Positions 7,356-16,908 of a stretch of 49,021 bases of DNA are shown here, in pieces. Every line of letters starts with the position of its first letter. The stretch's first letter is position 1. The notes below the pieces were generated by a model, which was not told the DNA's origin, made no database searches, and saw nothing but the letters and a program-made list of their open reading frames with translations. Made by a program: the position numbers and the translations under genes. Source of the DNA: Paracoccaceae bacterium (GTDB lineage Bacteria; Pseudomonadota; Alphaproteobacteria; Rhodobacterales; Rhodobacteraceae); contig CANHLE010000015.1 in assembly GCA_947461435.1 (NCBI GenBank), positions 1 through 49,021 of the forward strand, in the 5' to 3' direction.

Positions 7356-10300
7356 GGCACAACGGCGGTCTTTGCTTTGTTTCGCGTCAACTTGGTCTTG
7401 ACCCACGCCCACTGAGCCTTGGTGCGGCGTTTGATCACGGTTGGTGCGGTGATCATCACGGGAACCATGACAAGGGTCAGCAGGGTTGAAAACAGCAGGC
7501 CTGACACGAGTGCGGCGGAAAGGTGGGTAAACCAAGATCCCGACAAGCCGCCAACCACGATATCACGGCGAATAAAATCAAACTCCACGTTCAGCGCCAT
7601 GGGGATAACACCGCCAGCCGTAACGATTGCTGTCAGCAAAACGGGCCGGATTCGCTGGGCCACTGTCAGAAGCATGGCCTTGACCGGCTCCACCCCATCG
7701 TCGCGGTTGTAGTGGTTGTAGGTGTCGATCAGAACGATCCCGTTTTTCACCACGATCCCGGTCAAGGCCACGATGCCAAGGCCTGTCATGATGGCAGAAA
7801 AGCTCATCCCAGTGACAACCATGCCCAAAAGAACGCCAGAGATGGACATGATGACCGTCGAAAGTGTGACCAAGACTTGGTAAAAGCTGTTGTATTCGAT
7901 CAAAAGAATCAAAAAGATCAGGAACATCGCAGCTGCGAAGGCCTTCATGATAAAGGCATTTGTTTCGTCGGTCTGTTCGGCGGCGCCGCCAAAGACGACC
8001 GTCACATCCCCCGGCCAAACCTGCGCATCCGTCCATTTTTGCACCTCAGCCACCTTGTCGGCGGCCATCAGGCCCGGTTCCAGATTTGCGGCGACATCCA
8101 TGGCGTAAACGCCGTTGCGGCGGGTGATGTTGCCCACCTTTGGTTCAACCGTGCGCGTGACGAAATTGGAAACAGGGATCAGACCTGCTGAGGTGACGAT
8201 GCGCATGGAATCGAGCGCATCCAGGCTGCGTTGATCGACCGGCAGCCGGACCACAATATCAATTTCATCGGTGGCATCTTCTGGGCGATACGAGCCAAGG
8301 CGCACCCCGTCTGTGACCAACTGTACGTAGGGCGCCAGATCGCGGATCGACACGCCGTACTTGGACGCCTCTGCCCGATCAAACGCCAGTTTCCATTCAA
8401 TTCCGGGCGCAGGACGACCATCTTCAATGTCAATTGCGCCGCCCAAATCGTTCCCGATGAAATCGCGCAGCTTGGCGACAGAGGGCGTCAGATCGGCGAG
8501 TGTGGTAGATTCCACGCGCAGATTAATGGCCTTTCCAGCAGGCGGGCCGCCTTCTTGCGCTGCGATCTGCACTTCGAGACCTGAGATACCTTTTACCCGA
8601 TTTCGGATTTCGGTGAAAATCTGTTCGGCTGGCCGGCGCTGCGACCAAGGCTGAAGTTGGAGTTGCAAGTTGCCGATCGTGTCAGGCGGCGATCCTTCGC
8701 CGCCGCCAAAGCCAAGAATAACGTCTTGGATACCGGCGACCTGCAGCACTTGATCTTGCACTTCCAGCAGCATGTCGCGAATTTCGATAGGCGAATAGTT
8801 GCCCCGCGTCACGACGCTGACCGTTCCGATTTCCGGCTCGGAGGCCGGAAAAGCCTCCATTCCGGTGGGGTGTTGGACATAGTAGAAAAAGGTGAAGCCG
8901 ACGATGGCAAATCCTGCTGCAAGGGTCAGCAGGGGACGGTTCATCAGGCGGGCCATCAGGCGCACATAAACCCCGATCATGCCGCGCACTTTTTTCGGGT
9001 CAAACTTGGCCGGGATCATCACGATCTCTGCTTCGGCCTGGGCTTTTTCGTCGTGTTCGTGCTTGGCAATCAAGGACCCGATGACGGGCATAAAGATAAG
9101 CGCCGAGATAAGCGACGCGAACATGACCACGATCACCACGATGGGCAGATAGGACATGAACTTGCCAATGATGCCCGGCCAAAACAGCAAGGGCACAAAG
9201 GCGCCAAGCGTGGTGGCAGTGGCAGAGACGACGGGCACGAACATCTTTCGTGCCGCCATGATGAACGCCTCTTTGCGGGAGACGCCTTCGGCAAGTTTTC
9301 GTTCGGCATATTCAACAACGACGATCGGATCATCCACCAGAACGCCCACCGCGATGACCATGCCGAACATGGTCATCATATTGATGCTCATCCCCATGAA
9401 GTTGATCACAAGGAAAGCCATCATAAAGGAAATCGGGATCGACATGCCGATCATGATCGCCGGACGTACGCCCAGCGCCGCAATGCACATCACCAGAACA
9501 AGAACGACGGCTGTCAGAACAGCGGCTTCCAGCGTGCGATACAGGTTTTTGGTGCTGATGGATTCGTCCAGAAGATAGGAGTGGCCTACGCCTGCCGGCC
9601 AGTCTTTGACGACGGTTTCCGTCGCGGCGTGGATCTGATCAGACACTTCGATAATGTTGGTTCCAAGGCGCTTTGTTACGTCAATCGTGATTGCGGGGGC
9701 ACCGTTGACATAGGCGTATTCGGTGGCGTCCTTGAAGGTGCGGGTCACTGTGGCGACATCGCCAAAGGTGACAACCGTATCGCCCACGGTTTTCAGCGGC
9801 AAGCTGAAGACATCTGCCGCGTTGTTGATCAGGCCGGGAACTTCGACGCTGAAGGCACCTTTGCCATTGTCGACTGTTCCGCCGGCCACCATCATGTTGT
9901 TGCGCGCCAGCGCATCAAACAGTTCGCCCGCCGTCAGACCATAGGCTTCAAGGTGAAGTTGGTCGATGCGCACTTCAAGAACCTCGTCGCGCTCTCCTTG
10001 AATCTCGACCTTTTGAACGTCGGGCAGCGCCTCGAGCGCGTCTTTCAGCAGGTTTGCCTGCCGAATCAGGGTGCGTTCGGGGACATCCCCATAAACAGCG
10101 ACAGACAGAACCGGGCGATCCGTGAATGAAATTTCGTTCACGCTCGGCTCGTCCGCGTCTGCGGGCAGTTCGTTGATGATCCCGTCCAACTTGGCGCGGA
10201 TATCCGAAAGGGCTTGGTCTTTGTCTGTATCGACCGAGAATTCCAAAAACACTGACACGTGCCCCTGTGAGGCCGTGGTGGTCATGTTTTCAAGGCCATC

Positions 10301-10525
10301 AACGTTATCAAGGCGGTCCTCGACCGGCTTTCCCAACAACTTTACCGCATCAGAAGGCGATATTCCCGTTTGACCGACCGAGACGTAGAAATAAGGAATG
10401 TCGATGGAGGGGAAGCTTTCTTTGGGCATCGACTGGTAGGCAACGCCGCCGCCGATCAGCAGCATGGCCATGATGGCCAAAACCACCCGGGGCATGCGCA
10501 AAACGCTTTCGATGAAGTTCAGCAT
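7340..10525 (-). CDS. RND-family multidrug efflux permease (inner membrane)
   Basis: A 1061-residue AcrB/MdtC-like transporter of normal length: one N-terminal helix (VVLAIMAMLLIGGGVAYQSM), a first periplasmic loop, six helices, a second loop and a final helix block. The proton-relay residues are present: the double Asp in GVLVDDPIVVVEYAE (helix 4), the Lys in GIVVKNGIVLID (helix 10) and the Thr in RPVLLTAIVTAGG (helix 11), so it should be active. ATG 10525 begins 13 nt after the adaptor stop; a more upstream in-frame start would overlap the adaptor. It pairs with the periplasmic adaptor upstream; no outer-membrane TolC-type gene is in the window. Substrate not predictable. Confidence 0.94.
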   Translation of the reverse strand: MLNFIESVLRMPRVVLAIMAMLLIGGGVAYQSMPKESFPSIDIPYFYVSVGQTGISPSDAVKLLGKPVEDRLDNVDGLENMTTTASQGHVSVFLEFSVDTDKDQALSDIRAKLDGIINELPADADEPSVNEISFTDRPVLSVAVYGDVPERTLIRQANLLKDALEALPDVQKVEIQGERDEVLEVRIDQLHLEAYGLTAGELFDALARNNMMVAGGTVDNGKGAFSVEVPGLINNAADVFSLPLKTVGDTVVTFGDVATVTRTFKDATEYAYVNGAPAITIDVTKRLGTNIIEVSDQIHAATETVVKDWPAGVGHSYLLDESISTKNLYRTLEAAVLTAVVLVLVMCIAALGVRPAIMIGMSIPISFMMAFLVINFMGMSINMMTMFGMVIAVGVLVDDPIVVVEYAERKLAEGVSRKEAFIMAARKMFVPVVSATATTLGAFVPLLFWPGIIGKFMSYLPIVVIVVMFASLISALIFMPVIGSLIAKHEHDEKAQAEAEIVMIPAKFDPKKVRGMIGVYVRLMARLMNRPLLTLAAGFAIVGFTFFYYVQHPTGMEAFPASEPEIGTVSVVTRGNYSPIEIRDMLLEVQDQVLQVAGIQDVILGFGGGEGSPPDTIGNLQLQLQPWSQRRPAEQIFTEIRNRVKGISGLEVQIAAQEGGPPAGKAINLRVESTTLADLTPSVAKLRDFIGNDLGGAIDIEDGRPAPGIEWKLAFDRAEASKYGVSIRDLAPYVQLVTDGVRLGSYRPEDATDEIDIVVRLPVDQRSLDALDSMRIVTSAGLIPVSNFVTRTVEPKVGNITRRNGVYAMDVAANLEPGLMAADKVAEVQKWTDAQVWPGDVTVVFGGAAEQTDETNAFIMKAFAAAMFLIFLILLIEYNSFYQVLVTLSTVIMSISGVLLGMVVTGMSFSAIMTGLGIVALTGIVVKNGIVLIDTYNHYNRDDGVEPVKAMLLTVAQRIRPVLLTAIVTAGGVIPMALNVEFDFIRRDIVVGGLSGSWFTHLSAALVSGLLFSTLLTLVMVPVMITAPTVIKRRTKAQWAWVKTKLTRNKAKTAVVPTAAE

Positions 10526-10538
10526 GTGTGTGCCCCAA

Positions 10539-11786
10539 TCATTCTGCGTTCTTAGCGTCAACCGATTGACCGGCTGTTACATATTCCTGTCCCAACACGA
10601 TCAGGTCTGTCTTGAGCGGAAGGCCAGAGACCCAAACGCCCTCCCGTGTGTCTTGAAGGATGGTGATCGGGTAAAACACGACCTTTCCCTCTTCGACGGA
10701 TTGAACGCCAAGGTTGCCATCAGAATCCAGTGTCATGATCGACTGCGGCAAAAGATGCGCAGGAATTGTCCCAAGGTTGACGGTCGCTTCGGCGGTCAAT
10801 CCGTCCTTTATGGTTCCGGCCGCATTTTCAAATTCGATTTCAACGCCAAAGCTGCGCGTGGCCGGGTCGGAACTGACAGCGATATAGGTGACCTTGCCAT
10901 GAGCCACAGCGCCGTTAATGGTTTTGATATCTGCCTCTAGGCCAAGTTTGGCCAGATCGATACGAGACTGTGGCACTGCACCGACAAAAACCATCGGGTC
11001 AAGTTGGACGATGGATGCGCAGGCACCGCCCATGGACAAGGTGTCGCCAACCTCGGCAAGGGGGCGCTGGATAACACCCGGAACTGTGGCGCGGATTTCG
11101 GTCCGGGCAAATTCGGCCATCGCGTTGTCAAGTCCGGCCGTCGCTGCTTCATAATTCGCTTCGGCGGCAGACACCGCCGTGATGAATCCCTCGCCGCTGT
11201 TGGCAGAGGCTAGATCCTTGGCCCGCAGGCTTTCATTGGTCTTCAGATCTGTCCGGGCCTTTACCAGGGCTGCATCGGCCTGAGCGACCGCTGCCTTTGC
11301 CTGATTGACGCTGGCCTGCCGTGTCCCGTTGTCGAGGGTACAGATCAAATCATTTTCTTTGACAATTTGGCCCTCCTTCACACTGACCGAAACCACGGTG
11401 TCAGAGGTCTTTGCGACGGCTGTCACGATCGCCTTGGCGGCGGTGTGGCCACGCAGGGTGGCGATCAGGGGCATGGGCTGAACAGAAAAGGTTTTGGTTC
11501 GGACAGAACGGGCAGGTCCGGCGTCCTTTGTCGTGGCCGCGTTGCGGTCTGCGATCGACAAAGAGGGATCCGCGGCCGTTTCGGCATGCTCAACCTCTTT
11601 GGCAAGGCCGGACCCTTCGACAACCGATGACAAGGGTCCGCCATCTTCGCCTTCAAGTGCGGAGACGATGCTTTTCTCACCCTCAACCGGTCCTTTTCCG
11701 CCGCGCACCAAGACACCGGTCAAGAACCACCCGGCAAAGCCCAAGATCAGGATGAACGCCAGTCCGTAAGATTTCCATGCCCGCAT
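10539..11786 (-). CDS. Periplasmic adaptor (membrane fusion) subunit of the RND pump
   Basis: A 415-residue HlyD/AcrA-type protein. An uncleaved N-terminal helix (YGLAFILILGFAGWFLTGVLV) anchors it; a long Ser/Glu/Ala-rich spacer runs to about residue 90, longer than usual for AcrA-like proteins. Then come the lipoyl half-motif VVSVSVKEGQIVKENDLICTL, an alpha-hairpin (ASVNQAKAAVAQADAALVKART), the second lipoyl half (IRATVPGVIQRPLAEVGDTLS) and the beta-barrel and membrane-proximal domains. It would join the permease to an outer-membrane channel. AGGAG lies 12 nt before the ATG. First gene of the two-gene operon. Confidence 0.93.
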   Translation of the reverse strand: MRAWKSYGLAFILILGFAGWFLTGVLVRGGKGPVEGEKSIVSALEGEDGGPLSSVVEGSGLAKEVEHAETAADPSLSIADRNAATTKDAGPARSVRTKTFSVQPMPLIATLRGHTAAKAIVTAVAKTSDTVVSVSVKEGQIVKENDLICTLDNGTRQASVNQAKAAVAQADAALVKARTDLKTNESLRAKDLASANSGEGFITAVSAAEANYEAATAGLDNAMAEFARTEIRATVPGVIQRPLAEVGDTLSMGGACASIVQLDPMVFVGAVPQSRIDLAKLGLEADIKTINGAVAHGKVTYIAVSSDPATRSFGVEIEFENAAGTIKDGLTAEATVNLGTIPAHLLPQSIMTLDSDGNLGVQSVEEGKVVFYPITILQDTREGVWVSGLPLKTDLIVLGQEYVTAGQSVDAKNAE

Positions 11787-11839
11787 AATCGCTGTCGGCT
11801 CCTGAAAGTACGCCCATAAGGGGTAATGTGTTTTTCTGC

Positions 11840-11869
11840 TTAATATTGCGGTTTTGGTGGTGGGTGCAA
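11840..11869 (-). promoter_or_regulatory. Possible promoter of the efflux operon
   Basis: On the minus strand TTGCAC (plus 11864-11869), an 18-nt spacer and TATTAA (plus 11840-11845) lie about 54 nt upstream of the adaptor ATG. Weak by-eye prediction; no operator palindrome or local TetR/MarR-type regulator was found. Confidence 0.3.
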
Positions 11870-11923
11870 TCCGATAGCGCCGATATGTGAACGTCCAAAG
11901 GGGCTTTGCTGATTAATTCGGCG

Positions 11924-12631
11924 TCAAAAAGTACGTTTCTTCCAAATCGCATCGTCTCCCATCTTCGAAACCATGGTGGCATGGGCTGCCAACTCGGCTT
12001 CGGTCGTTCTGTCAGGCAGGGGGGAAGGTCGGGCGGACGGGCGCCAGTTGGCTTCCATTTCATCCGCCTTTGCTTGGGCTTTGGTCTGTGAAGGCGCGCC
12101 GGACAAGACAAGATCGGGCTGCCGTCCGCCAATTAGTTCAAGATAGACTTCTGCCAATATTTCGCTGTCCAGCAGGGCGCCATGTTTTTCGCGTTTGGAA
12201 TTATCGACGCCAAAGCGCCGGCAAAGCGCATCCAGAGAGGCCGGGGACCCTGGGAATTTGGCACGGGCCATGGCAACCGTGTCAATCGCTTGCGCCCAAG
12301 GTAGCGCGGGACGCCCGGCCTTTTGCAGCTCTGCATTCAGAAATTTCATGTCGAAGGCGGCGTTGTGGATGATAAGTTTGGCCTCGCCAATAAAGGCCAG
12401 AAAATCGGCGGCGCAGTGTGTGAACAGCGGTTTGTCACGCAGGAAATCATCACCCAGTCCGTGCACTTCAAAGGCCTCTTTTGGCATCGAACGTTCAGGG
12501 TTGAGGTATTGGTGGTAGGTGCGCCCGGTAGGCATATGATTCAGCAACTCAACCGCGCCGATTTCAACGATGCGGTGGCCCTCTGACGGCTCAAACCCAG
12601 TGGTTTCTGTATCCAGAACGATTTCACGCAT
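11924..12631 (-). CDS. dnaQ: DNA polymerase III epsilon subunit (proofreading exonuclease)
   Basis: A 235-residue DEDDh exonuclease. Exo I is [12 protein letters not shown] (Asp and Glu metal ligands, residues 7 and 9), Exo II is [11 protein letters not shown], and Exo III is [14 protein letters not shown] with the HxxxxD pair. The last 50 residues form a variable linker and tail expected to bind the alpha subunit. ATG 12631 gives the usual [12 protein letters not shown] start and overlaps the coaE stop by 8 nt (ATGCGTGA); a longer in-frame start would overlap coaE more deeply. Last gene of maf-aroE-coaE-dnaQ. Confidence 0.96.
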   Translation of the reverse strand: MREIVLDTETTGFEPSEGHRIVEIGAVELLNHMPTGRTYHQYLNPERSMPKEAFEVHGLGDDFLRDKPLFTHCAADFLAFIGEAKLIIHNAAFDMKFLNAELQKAGRPALPWAQAIDTVAMARAKFPGSPASLDALCRRFGVDNSKREKHGALLDSEILAEVYLELIGGRQPDLVLSGAPSQTKAQAKADEMEANWRPSARPSPLPDRTTEAELAAHATMVSKMGDDAIWKKRTF

Positions 12632-13217
12632 CGGCAAGCCCTTTGGAAATATCTGCCAGGACATGTCTCACGGCGGCCTGCGCGCTGTCCAGATCAAGTG
12701 TTTCAATCACCCAAGTCGCCCGGGCGCGTTTTTCATCGTCGTGCATCTGGCGGGACAAAATCAAGTTGAACTCGGCCTCTGTCATGGACCCGCGTGACAA
12801 AACCCGGGCGCGTTGAACCTCTGCCGGGGCAGAGACGACCACAATTCCATCACACTGCGCATCGGCCCCGGTTTCAAACAAAAGTGGGATATCCAGCACC
12901 ACGATCGGCGCTGTTGTTGCCTGCAAAAACGCTGCGCGGTCGGCGGCGACAAGGGGGTGTACTTTGGATTGCAAGAAATCAAGAACCGATGGGTCGATGG
13001 CGATTTTGGCGCGCAATTTTGGGCGCGATACGGCCCCGTTTTCAATAACATCGGGATAGGTTGCCCCAATGATCCCTGTTGCCGCGCCATCTGGGCCATA
13101 AAGCCGATGAACGGTGGAATCGGCATCCCAGACCGGCACACCTTGCGCAGCAAACATCTGCGCCGTGGTGGACTTGCCCATTCCGATCGATCCGGTAAGG
13201 CCAAGGATATAGGGCAT
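12624..13217 (-). CDS. coaE: Dephospho-CoA kinase
   Basis: A 197-residue P-loop kinase for the last step of coenzyme A synthesis. The Walker A loop is [12 protein letters not shown] (residues 5-16); [11 protein letters not shown] and [14 protein letters not shown] match the substrate-binding region of the family. Its ATG shares one base with the aroE stop (TGATG) and its own stop is overlapped by dnaQ, so the order is translationally coupled. Confidence 0.96.
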   Translation of the reverse strand: MPYILGLTGSIGMGKSTTAQMFAAQGVPVWDADSTVHRLYGPDGAATGIIGATYPDVIENGAVSRPKLRAKIAIDPSVLDFLQSKVHPLVAADRAAFLQATTAPIVVLDIPLLFETGADAQCDGIVVVSAPAEVQRARVLSRGSMTEAEFNLILSRQMHDDEKRARATWVIETLDLDSAQAAVRHVLADISKGLADA

Positions 13218-14056
13218 CAGACGGCCAGAACGGCGTCACGCGTGGCTTGGTCGACCTCTGGACGGGTACCAAACCAACGTTCAAAACCTGGGGCTGCCTG
13301 ATGCAAAAGCATACCAAGCCCATCGACGATGGTGCAGCCTGCTGCCTCTGCCTCGATCAAGAATTGGGTTTTCAGCGGCGCATAGACCAAGTCCGTCACC
13401 AACATACCGGGACGCAAACCATCAAGGGGAACCCGCAGATCGGGCTTTCCAACCATGCCCAAAGAGGTTGTGTTCACCACCGTTGCGCAGCCTTCGATCA
13501 TATTGCCGGCTTGCACCCATTCGTGGACTTGCACCTTTGCGCCGAAATCAGCGCGCAGCGCCTCGGCGCGGGGTCGTGTGCGATTGGCGATGCGAATTTC
13601 TGGCACGCCAACCTCGATCAGGGCGGCCACGATGGCGCGCGCTGCGCCCCCAGCGCCCAAAACCGCGGCAGGGCCGGCGGCCGGGTTCCATCTGGGTGCA
13701 TGTTGCCGCAAATTGGCGATAAAACCGGCGCCATCGGTATTGTCGGCGTGTATTTTGCCATCCTTTCGGAAGATCAGCGTATTTGCTGCGCCGATCAGCG
13801 CAGCCCGGTCGGTAACAACATCTGCCAGCTTCAAGACCGCTTCCTTATGCGGAATGGTGACATTGATGCCAACGAACCCCATCCGGGGCAGCATTTGCAG
13901 GGCCTCTTTCAGATCGGTCGGCGCGATATCCATGGGGATGTAGTGGCCTTTGATCCCCAGACGCCTTAACCAAAAGCCGTGAAGGGCGGGGGATTTGCTG
14001 TGCGCAATCGGATGGCCGATGACGCCCGCCAATGGGATTTTCGGATGATCTGTCAT
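13217..14056 (-). CDS. aroE: Shikimate dehydrogenase
   Basis: A 279-residue enzyme reducing 3-dehydroshikimate with NADPH in aromatic amino-acid synthesis. Shikimate-binding motif [12 protein letters not shown] (residues 18-29), catalytic Lys in [11 protein letters not shown], an Asn/Asp pair in GAANTLI and NTDGAGF, the NADP loop [10 protein letters not shown], and the C-terminal [14 protein letters not shown] 14056 overlaps the maf stop (ATGA). Confidence 0.96.
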   Translation of the reverse strand: MTDHPKIPLAGVIGHPIAHSKSPALHGFWLRRLGIKGHYIPMDIAPTDLKEALQMLPRMGFVGINVTIPHKEAVLKLADVVTDRAALIGAANTLIFRKDGKIHADNTDGAGFIANLRQHAPRWNPAAGPAAVLGAGGAARAIVAALIEVGVPEIRIANRTRPRAEALRADFGAKVQVHEWVQAGNMIEGCATVVNTTSLGMVGKPDLRVPLDGLRPGMLVTDLVYAPLKTQFLIEAEAAGCTIVDGLGMLLHQAAPGFERWFGTRPEVDQATRDAVLAV

Positions 14057-14652
14057 GACTCTATGAACCCTCGCTGGGCGAGATAGGAAAGAAGCGGCAA
14101 AAGGGGCAGGCCCAAGATGGTGAAATAATCCCCTGTAATGGCGCTGAAAAGACGGATGCCTTCTTCTTCAAGCTTATATCCGCCGACAGATGCGGAAATG
14201 CCGGGCCAATTGCGACCAAGATAGCCGTCCAGATACCCGTCGGAGACCGGTTTCATGGTCAAGTTTGCCTCACCTATGTGACGCCATATCGGCTTTGCCG
14301 CATCATAAAGGACCAGTGCAGACAAAAGGCGATGGGATTTTCCCCGCAAATCGGTCAGTTGTTGGCGCGCTTGTTCCAGTGTTTCCGGCTTTGACAGAAT
14401 GGCGCCGCCAAATTCCAGAACCTGATCACATCCCAGAACCAAGGCTCCGGGATGCTTATCGGCCACGCGCGCCGCTTTCATTTCAGCCAAGGCATCAGCA
14501 ACATCATGCGGCTTTGCGTTTTCCGCCTGCAAAGATTGGCGGATCATCTCTTCGTCGATTCGGGCAGCAAGGGCGGTAACCTCCACACCGGCGCGGCGCA
14601 GAAGGCTGGCCCGGATTTCAGACCCAGAGGCGAGGATGAGCGGGCGGTTCAT
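14053..14652 (-). CDS. maf: Maf-family nucleoside triphosphate pyrophosphatase
   Basis: A 199-residue Maf/YceF-like protein: [18 protein letters not shown] (the S/A-S-R substrate loop) at the start, [21 protein letters not shown] with the conserved Asp, and [14 protein letters not shown]. The family hydrolyses non-canonical or canonical NTPs to NMPs and is often tied to cell-division control. ATG 14652 matches the conserved N-terminus; the open frame continues upstream without family similarity into the putative origin region. First gene of the leftward maf-aroE-coaE-dnaQ run. Confidence 0.94.
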   Translation of the reverse strand: MNRPLILASGSEIRASLLRRAGVEVTALAARIDEEMIRQSLQAENAKPHDVADALAEMKAARVADKHPGALVLGCDQVLEFGGAILSKPETLEQARQQLTDLRGKSHRLLSALVLYDAAKPIWRHIGEANLTMKPVSDGYLDGYLGRNWPGISASVGGYKLEEEGIRLFSAITGDYFTILGLPLLPLLSYLAQRGFIES

Positions 14653-15041
14653 GGGAAATGGCCTGTGGATATTCAGGTTATGTTCTGCAGGAGCGTTTTC
14701 CCCGAAGGGCGCGTTTGGCCGAAGGAGGCGAGGTTTGCAGCAAATTGTCAATCCTTTGGTAAGGTTTGTTAACAAGGGGAAGATCGCGATTTTGGCCTGT
14801 GAATGATCTGTTTTCGGATGGGGGTGGGGATGATCATGGCTTGCAGACCTGACCTATTAAATATTTGCTTTCATGGGATTTAATTTCATTTGCCTTGTGG
14901 CCGTGCATTTCATCAACAGCTTTATGCCTTGGGGACAAGACCGGGGTCAGTTGGCCGACTTCAGTTATCAAGAGGCCCTACAACATCATCTTTCTTTATA
15001 TCTTCTTTTATTCTTTAAGTAGGAAGACGAGGAGAAAACAA
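14653..15041. other. 389-bp gap between maf and hemJ: candidate chromosomal origin (oriC)
   Basis: No gene is seen here. It is the longest gap in this housekeeping region, and genes on both sides point away from it. It contains TGTGGATAT (14664-14672) and TGTGAATGA (14798-14806), each one base off the DnaA-box form TGTGNATAA, a weaker TTATCAAGA (14965-14973), and two AT-rich stretches (about 14855-14893 and 14985-15018) that could serve as an unwinding element. A TTGACA on the minus strand (14746-14751) could be the maf -35. In Caulobacter the origin lies next to maf-aroE-coaE-dnaQ with rho-mnmE-mnmG-rsmG-parAB on the other side, so position supports the call. Function is inference. Confidence 0.45.
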
Positions 15042-15491
15042 ATGATCGACTTTCTGGCTGACTGGTACACTTGGACCAAATCCCTGCATATCATTTCCGT
15101 AACCGCCTGGATGGCGGGATTGTTTTATTTGCCCCGCTTGTATGTTTATCATGTGGAAGCGGTCGAACCAGGCTCGGCCACCGATGCGATGTTCCAAACC
15201 ATGGAACGGCGGCTTTTGAAGTCGATCATGGGCCCCGCCATGATGGCCACGTGGGTTTTTGGCCTTTGCTTGGTGATGACGCCCGGAATCGTGGATTGGG
15301 GACAGGTTTGGCCTTGGACAAAAGCCGTGTCAGTTCTTGCGATGACAGTTTTTCACCTTTGGCTGTCGGCGCGGGCGAAAGATTTTGTTGCCAATCGCAA
15401 CACACGGTCTGGTCGCGACTACCGGATCATGAATGAGGTGCCGACGCTGCTTTTGATTGTGATCGTCTTCTCGGTGGTGGTGAAGTTCTGA
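15042..15491 (+). CDS. hemJ: HemJ-type protoporphyrinogen IX oxidase
   Basis: A 149-residue integral membrane protein with four helices (about residues 11-31, 62-82, 88-106 and 129-147). Conserved features of the HemJ (UPF0093) family are the His in KSLHIISVTAWMAGLFYLPRL and the Lys in ERRLLKSIMGPAMM. It oxidises protoporphyrinogen IX to protoporphyrin IX in haem synthesis. ATG 15042 has GAGGAG (15029-15034) 7 nt before it; the frame is open further upstream but lies in AT-rich intergenic DNA. Confidence 0.95.
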   Translation: MIDFLADWYTWTKSLHIISVTAWMAGLFYLPRLYVYHVEAVEPGSATDAMFQTMERRLLKSIMGPAMMATWVFGLCLVMTPGIVDWGQVWPWTKAVSVLAMTVFHLWLSARAKDFVANRNTRSGRDYRIMNEVPTLLLIVIVFSVVVKF

Positions 15492-15495
15492 TTGC

Positions 15496-15524
15496 TTGAC
15501 TTGCGCTGCCCGTCTGCTTAGGTG
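15496..15524 (+). promoter_or_regulatory. Probable promoter of rho
   Basis: TTGACT (15496-15501), a 17-nt spacer and TAGGTG (15519-15524), beginning 4 nt after the hemJ stop and about 90 nt before the rho start. It gives rho a leader of roughly 80 nt, which suits the Rho autoregulation known in other bacteria. Confidence 0.45.
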
Positions 15525-15613
15525 CGGTTTGTGTGCGAGGCCATTCGGCTGTATCCGCGCTTCCCGATCCATTTGAATTCCTGCTGGCCCAAAGGGCCAC
15601 CTGAGGTATGTCC

Positions 15614-16885
15614 ATGTCCGCTGAACAATTGAACCTTGCCGATCTTAAGGCCAAGACGCCGGCCGAATTGCTGGCCATGGCCGAGGAATGGGACATCGAA
15701 AATGCCCCGAACATGCGTAAGGGCGAGATGATGTTCTCGATCTTGAAAGAGCATGCCGAGGAAGGTTGGGAAATTGGCGGCGATGGCGTTCTGGAAGTTC
15801 TGCAGGACGGATTTGGCTTTTTGCGCTCTCCTTCTGCGAATTATCTGTCTGGTCCCGACGATATCTATGTTTCGCCCGAGATGATCCGTCAGTTCAGCCT
15901 GCGCACGGGCGATACCATTGAAGGTATCATTCAGGCGCCGCGAGAGAATGAGCGGTATTTTTGTCTGACCAAGGCGACAAAGATCAACTTTGATGACCCT
16001 GAAAAGGCGCGTCACAAGGTACATTTTGATAACCTTACGCCGCTTTATCCTGATGAGCGGTTGAAGATGGAAGTTGAAGATCCGACGATCAAGGACCGTT
16101 CGGCGCGGATCATCGATCTGGTTTGTCCAATCGGCAAAGGCCAGCGTGCGTTGATCGTTGCCCCTCCTCGGACGGGCAAGACTGTTTTGCTGCAAAACAT
16201 CGCCAACTCGATCGCAACGAACCACCCTGAATGCTATTTGATCGTTTTGCTGATCGACGAGCGGCCCGAAGAGGTGACCGATATGCAGCGGTCGGTGAAG
16301 GGTGAAGTTGTGTCTTCGACCTTCGACGAACCCGCAACCCGGCACGTGGCCGTGGCAGAAATGGTGGCCGAAAAGGCCAAGCGTCTGGTCGAGCATAAAC
16401 GCGATGTTGTCATCTTGTTGGACAGCATCACGCGCCTTGGCCGGGCCTTTAACACGGTTGTTCCCTCGTCTGGCAAGGTCTTGACCGGCGGCGTTGATGC
16501 GAATGCGTTGCAACGTCCAAAGCGGTTCTTTGGTGCCGCGCGGAATATCGAAGAGGGTGGCAGTTTGACCATCATTGCGACCGCGCTGATCGATACCGGA
16601 AGCCGGATGGACGAAGTGATCTTTGAAGAATTCAAGGGAACTGGCAACAGTGAGATCGTTCTGGACCGTAAGGTGGCCGACAAGCGCGTGTTCCCGGCCA
16701 TCGATATCTTGAAGTCGGGCACCCGCAAAGAAGACTTGTTGGTAGACAAGGTTGATTTGGCGAAGACCTATGTGCTTCGCCGGATCTTGAACCCAATGGG
16801 AACCACAGACGCGATCGAATTCTTGCTCACCAAATTGAAGCAGACAAAATCGAACGCGGAATTCTTTGATTCGATGAACTCGTAA
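15614..16885 (+). CDS. rho: Transcription termination factor Rho
   Basis: A 423-residue hexameric RNA-dependent ATPase of normal length. N-terminal helical Rho_N ([19 protein letters not shown]), RNA-binding cold-shock-like domain with GFGFLRSP, and the ATPase core: Walker [11 protein letters not shown], Walker [19 protein letters not shown]-loop [20 protein letters not shown] and R-loop [15 protein letters not shown] 15614 was preferred over ATG 15608 because GAGG (15603-15606) is 7 nt upstream of the former and only 1 nt from the latter. It is followed by mnmE after 23 nt. Confidence 0.97.
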   Translation: MSAEQLNLADLKAKTPAELLAMAEEWDIENAPNMRKGEMMFSILKEHAEEGWEIGGDGVLEVLQDGFGFLRSPSANYLSGPDDIYVSPEMIRQFSLRTGDTIEGIIQAPRENERYFCLTKATKINFDDPEKARHKVHFDNLTPLYPDERLKMEVEDPTIKDRSARIIDLVCPIGKGQRALIVAPPRTGKTVLLQNIANSIATNHPECYLIVLLIDERPEEVTDMQRSVKGEVVSSTFDEPATRHVAVAEMVAEKAKRLVEHKRDVVILLDSITRLGRAFNTVVPSSGKVLTGGVDANALQRPKRFFGAARNIEEGGSLTIIATALIDTGSRMDEVIFEEFKGTGNSEIVLDRKVADKRVFPAIDILKSGTRKEDLLVDKVDLAKTYVLRRILNPMGTTDAIEFLLTKLKQTKSNAEFFDSMNS

Positions 16886-16908
16886 TCGCCCAGGAGGCGG
16901 GGGCGGAA

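Noticed and set aside
8657-10129. A 490-codon open frame on the plus strand within the RND gene
   Set aside because: The translation is rich in His, Asp and Gly without domain logic; it is an antisense shadow of a certain transporter gene.
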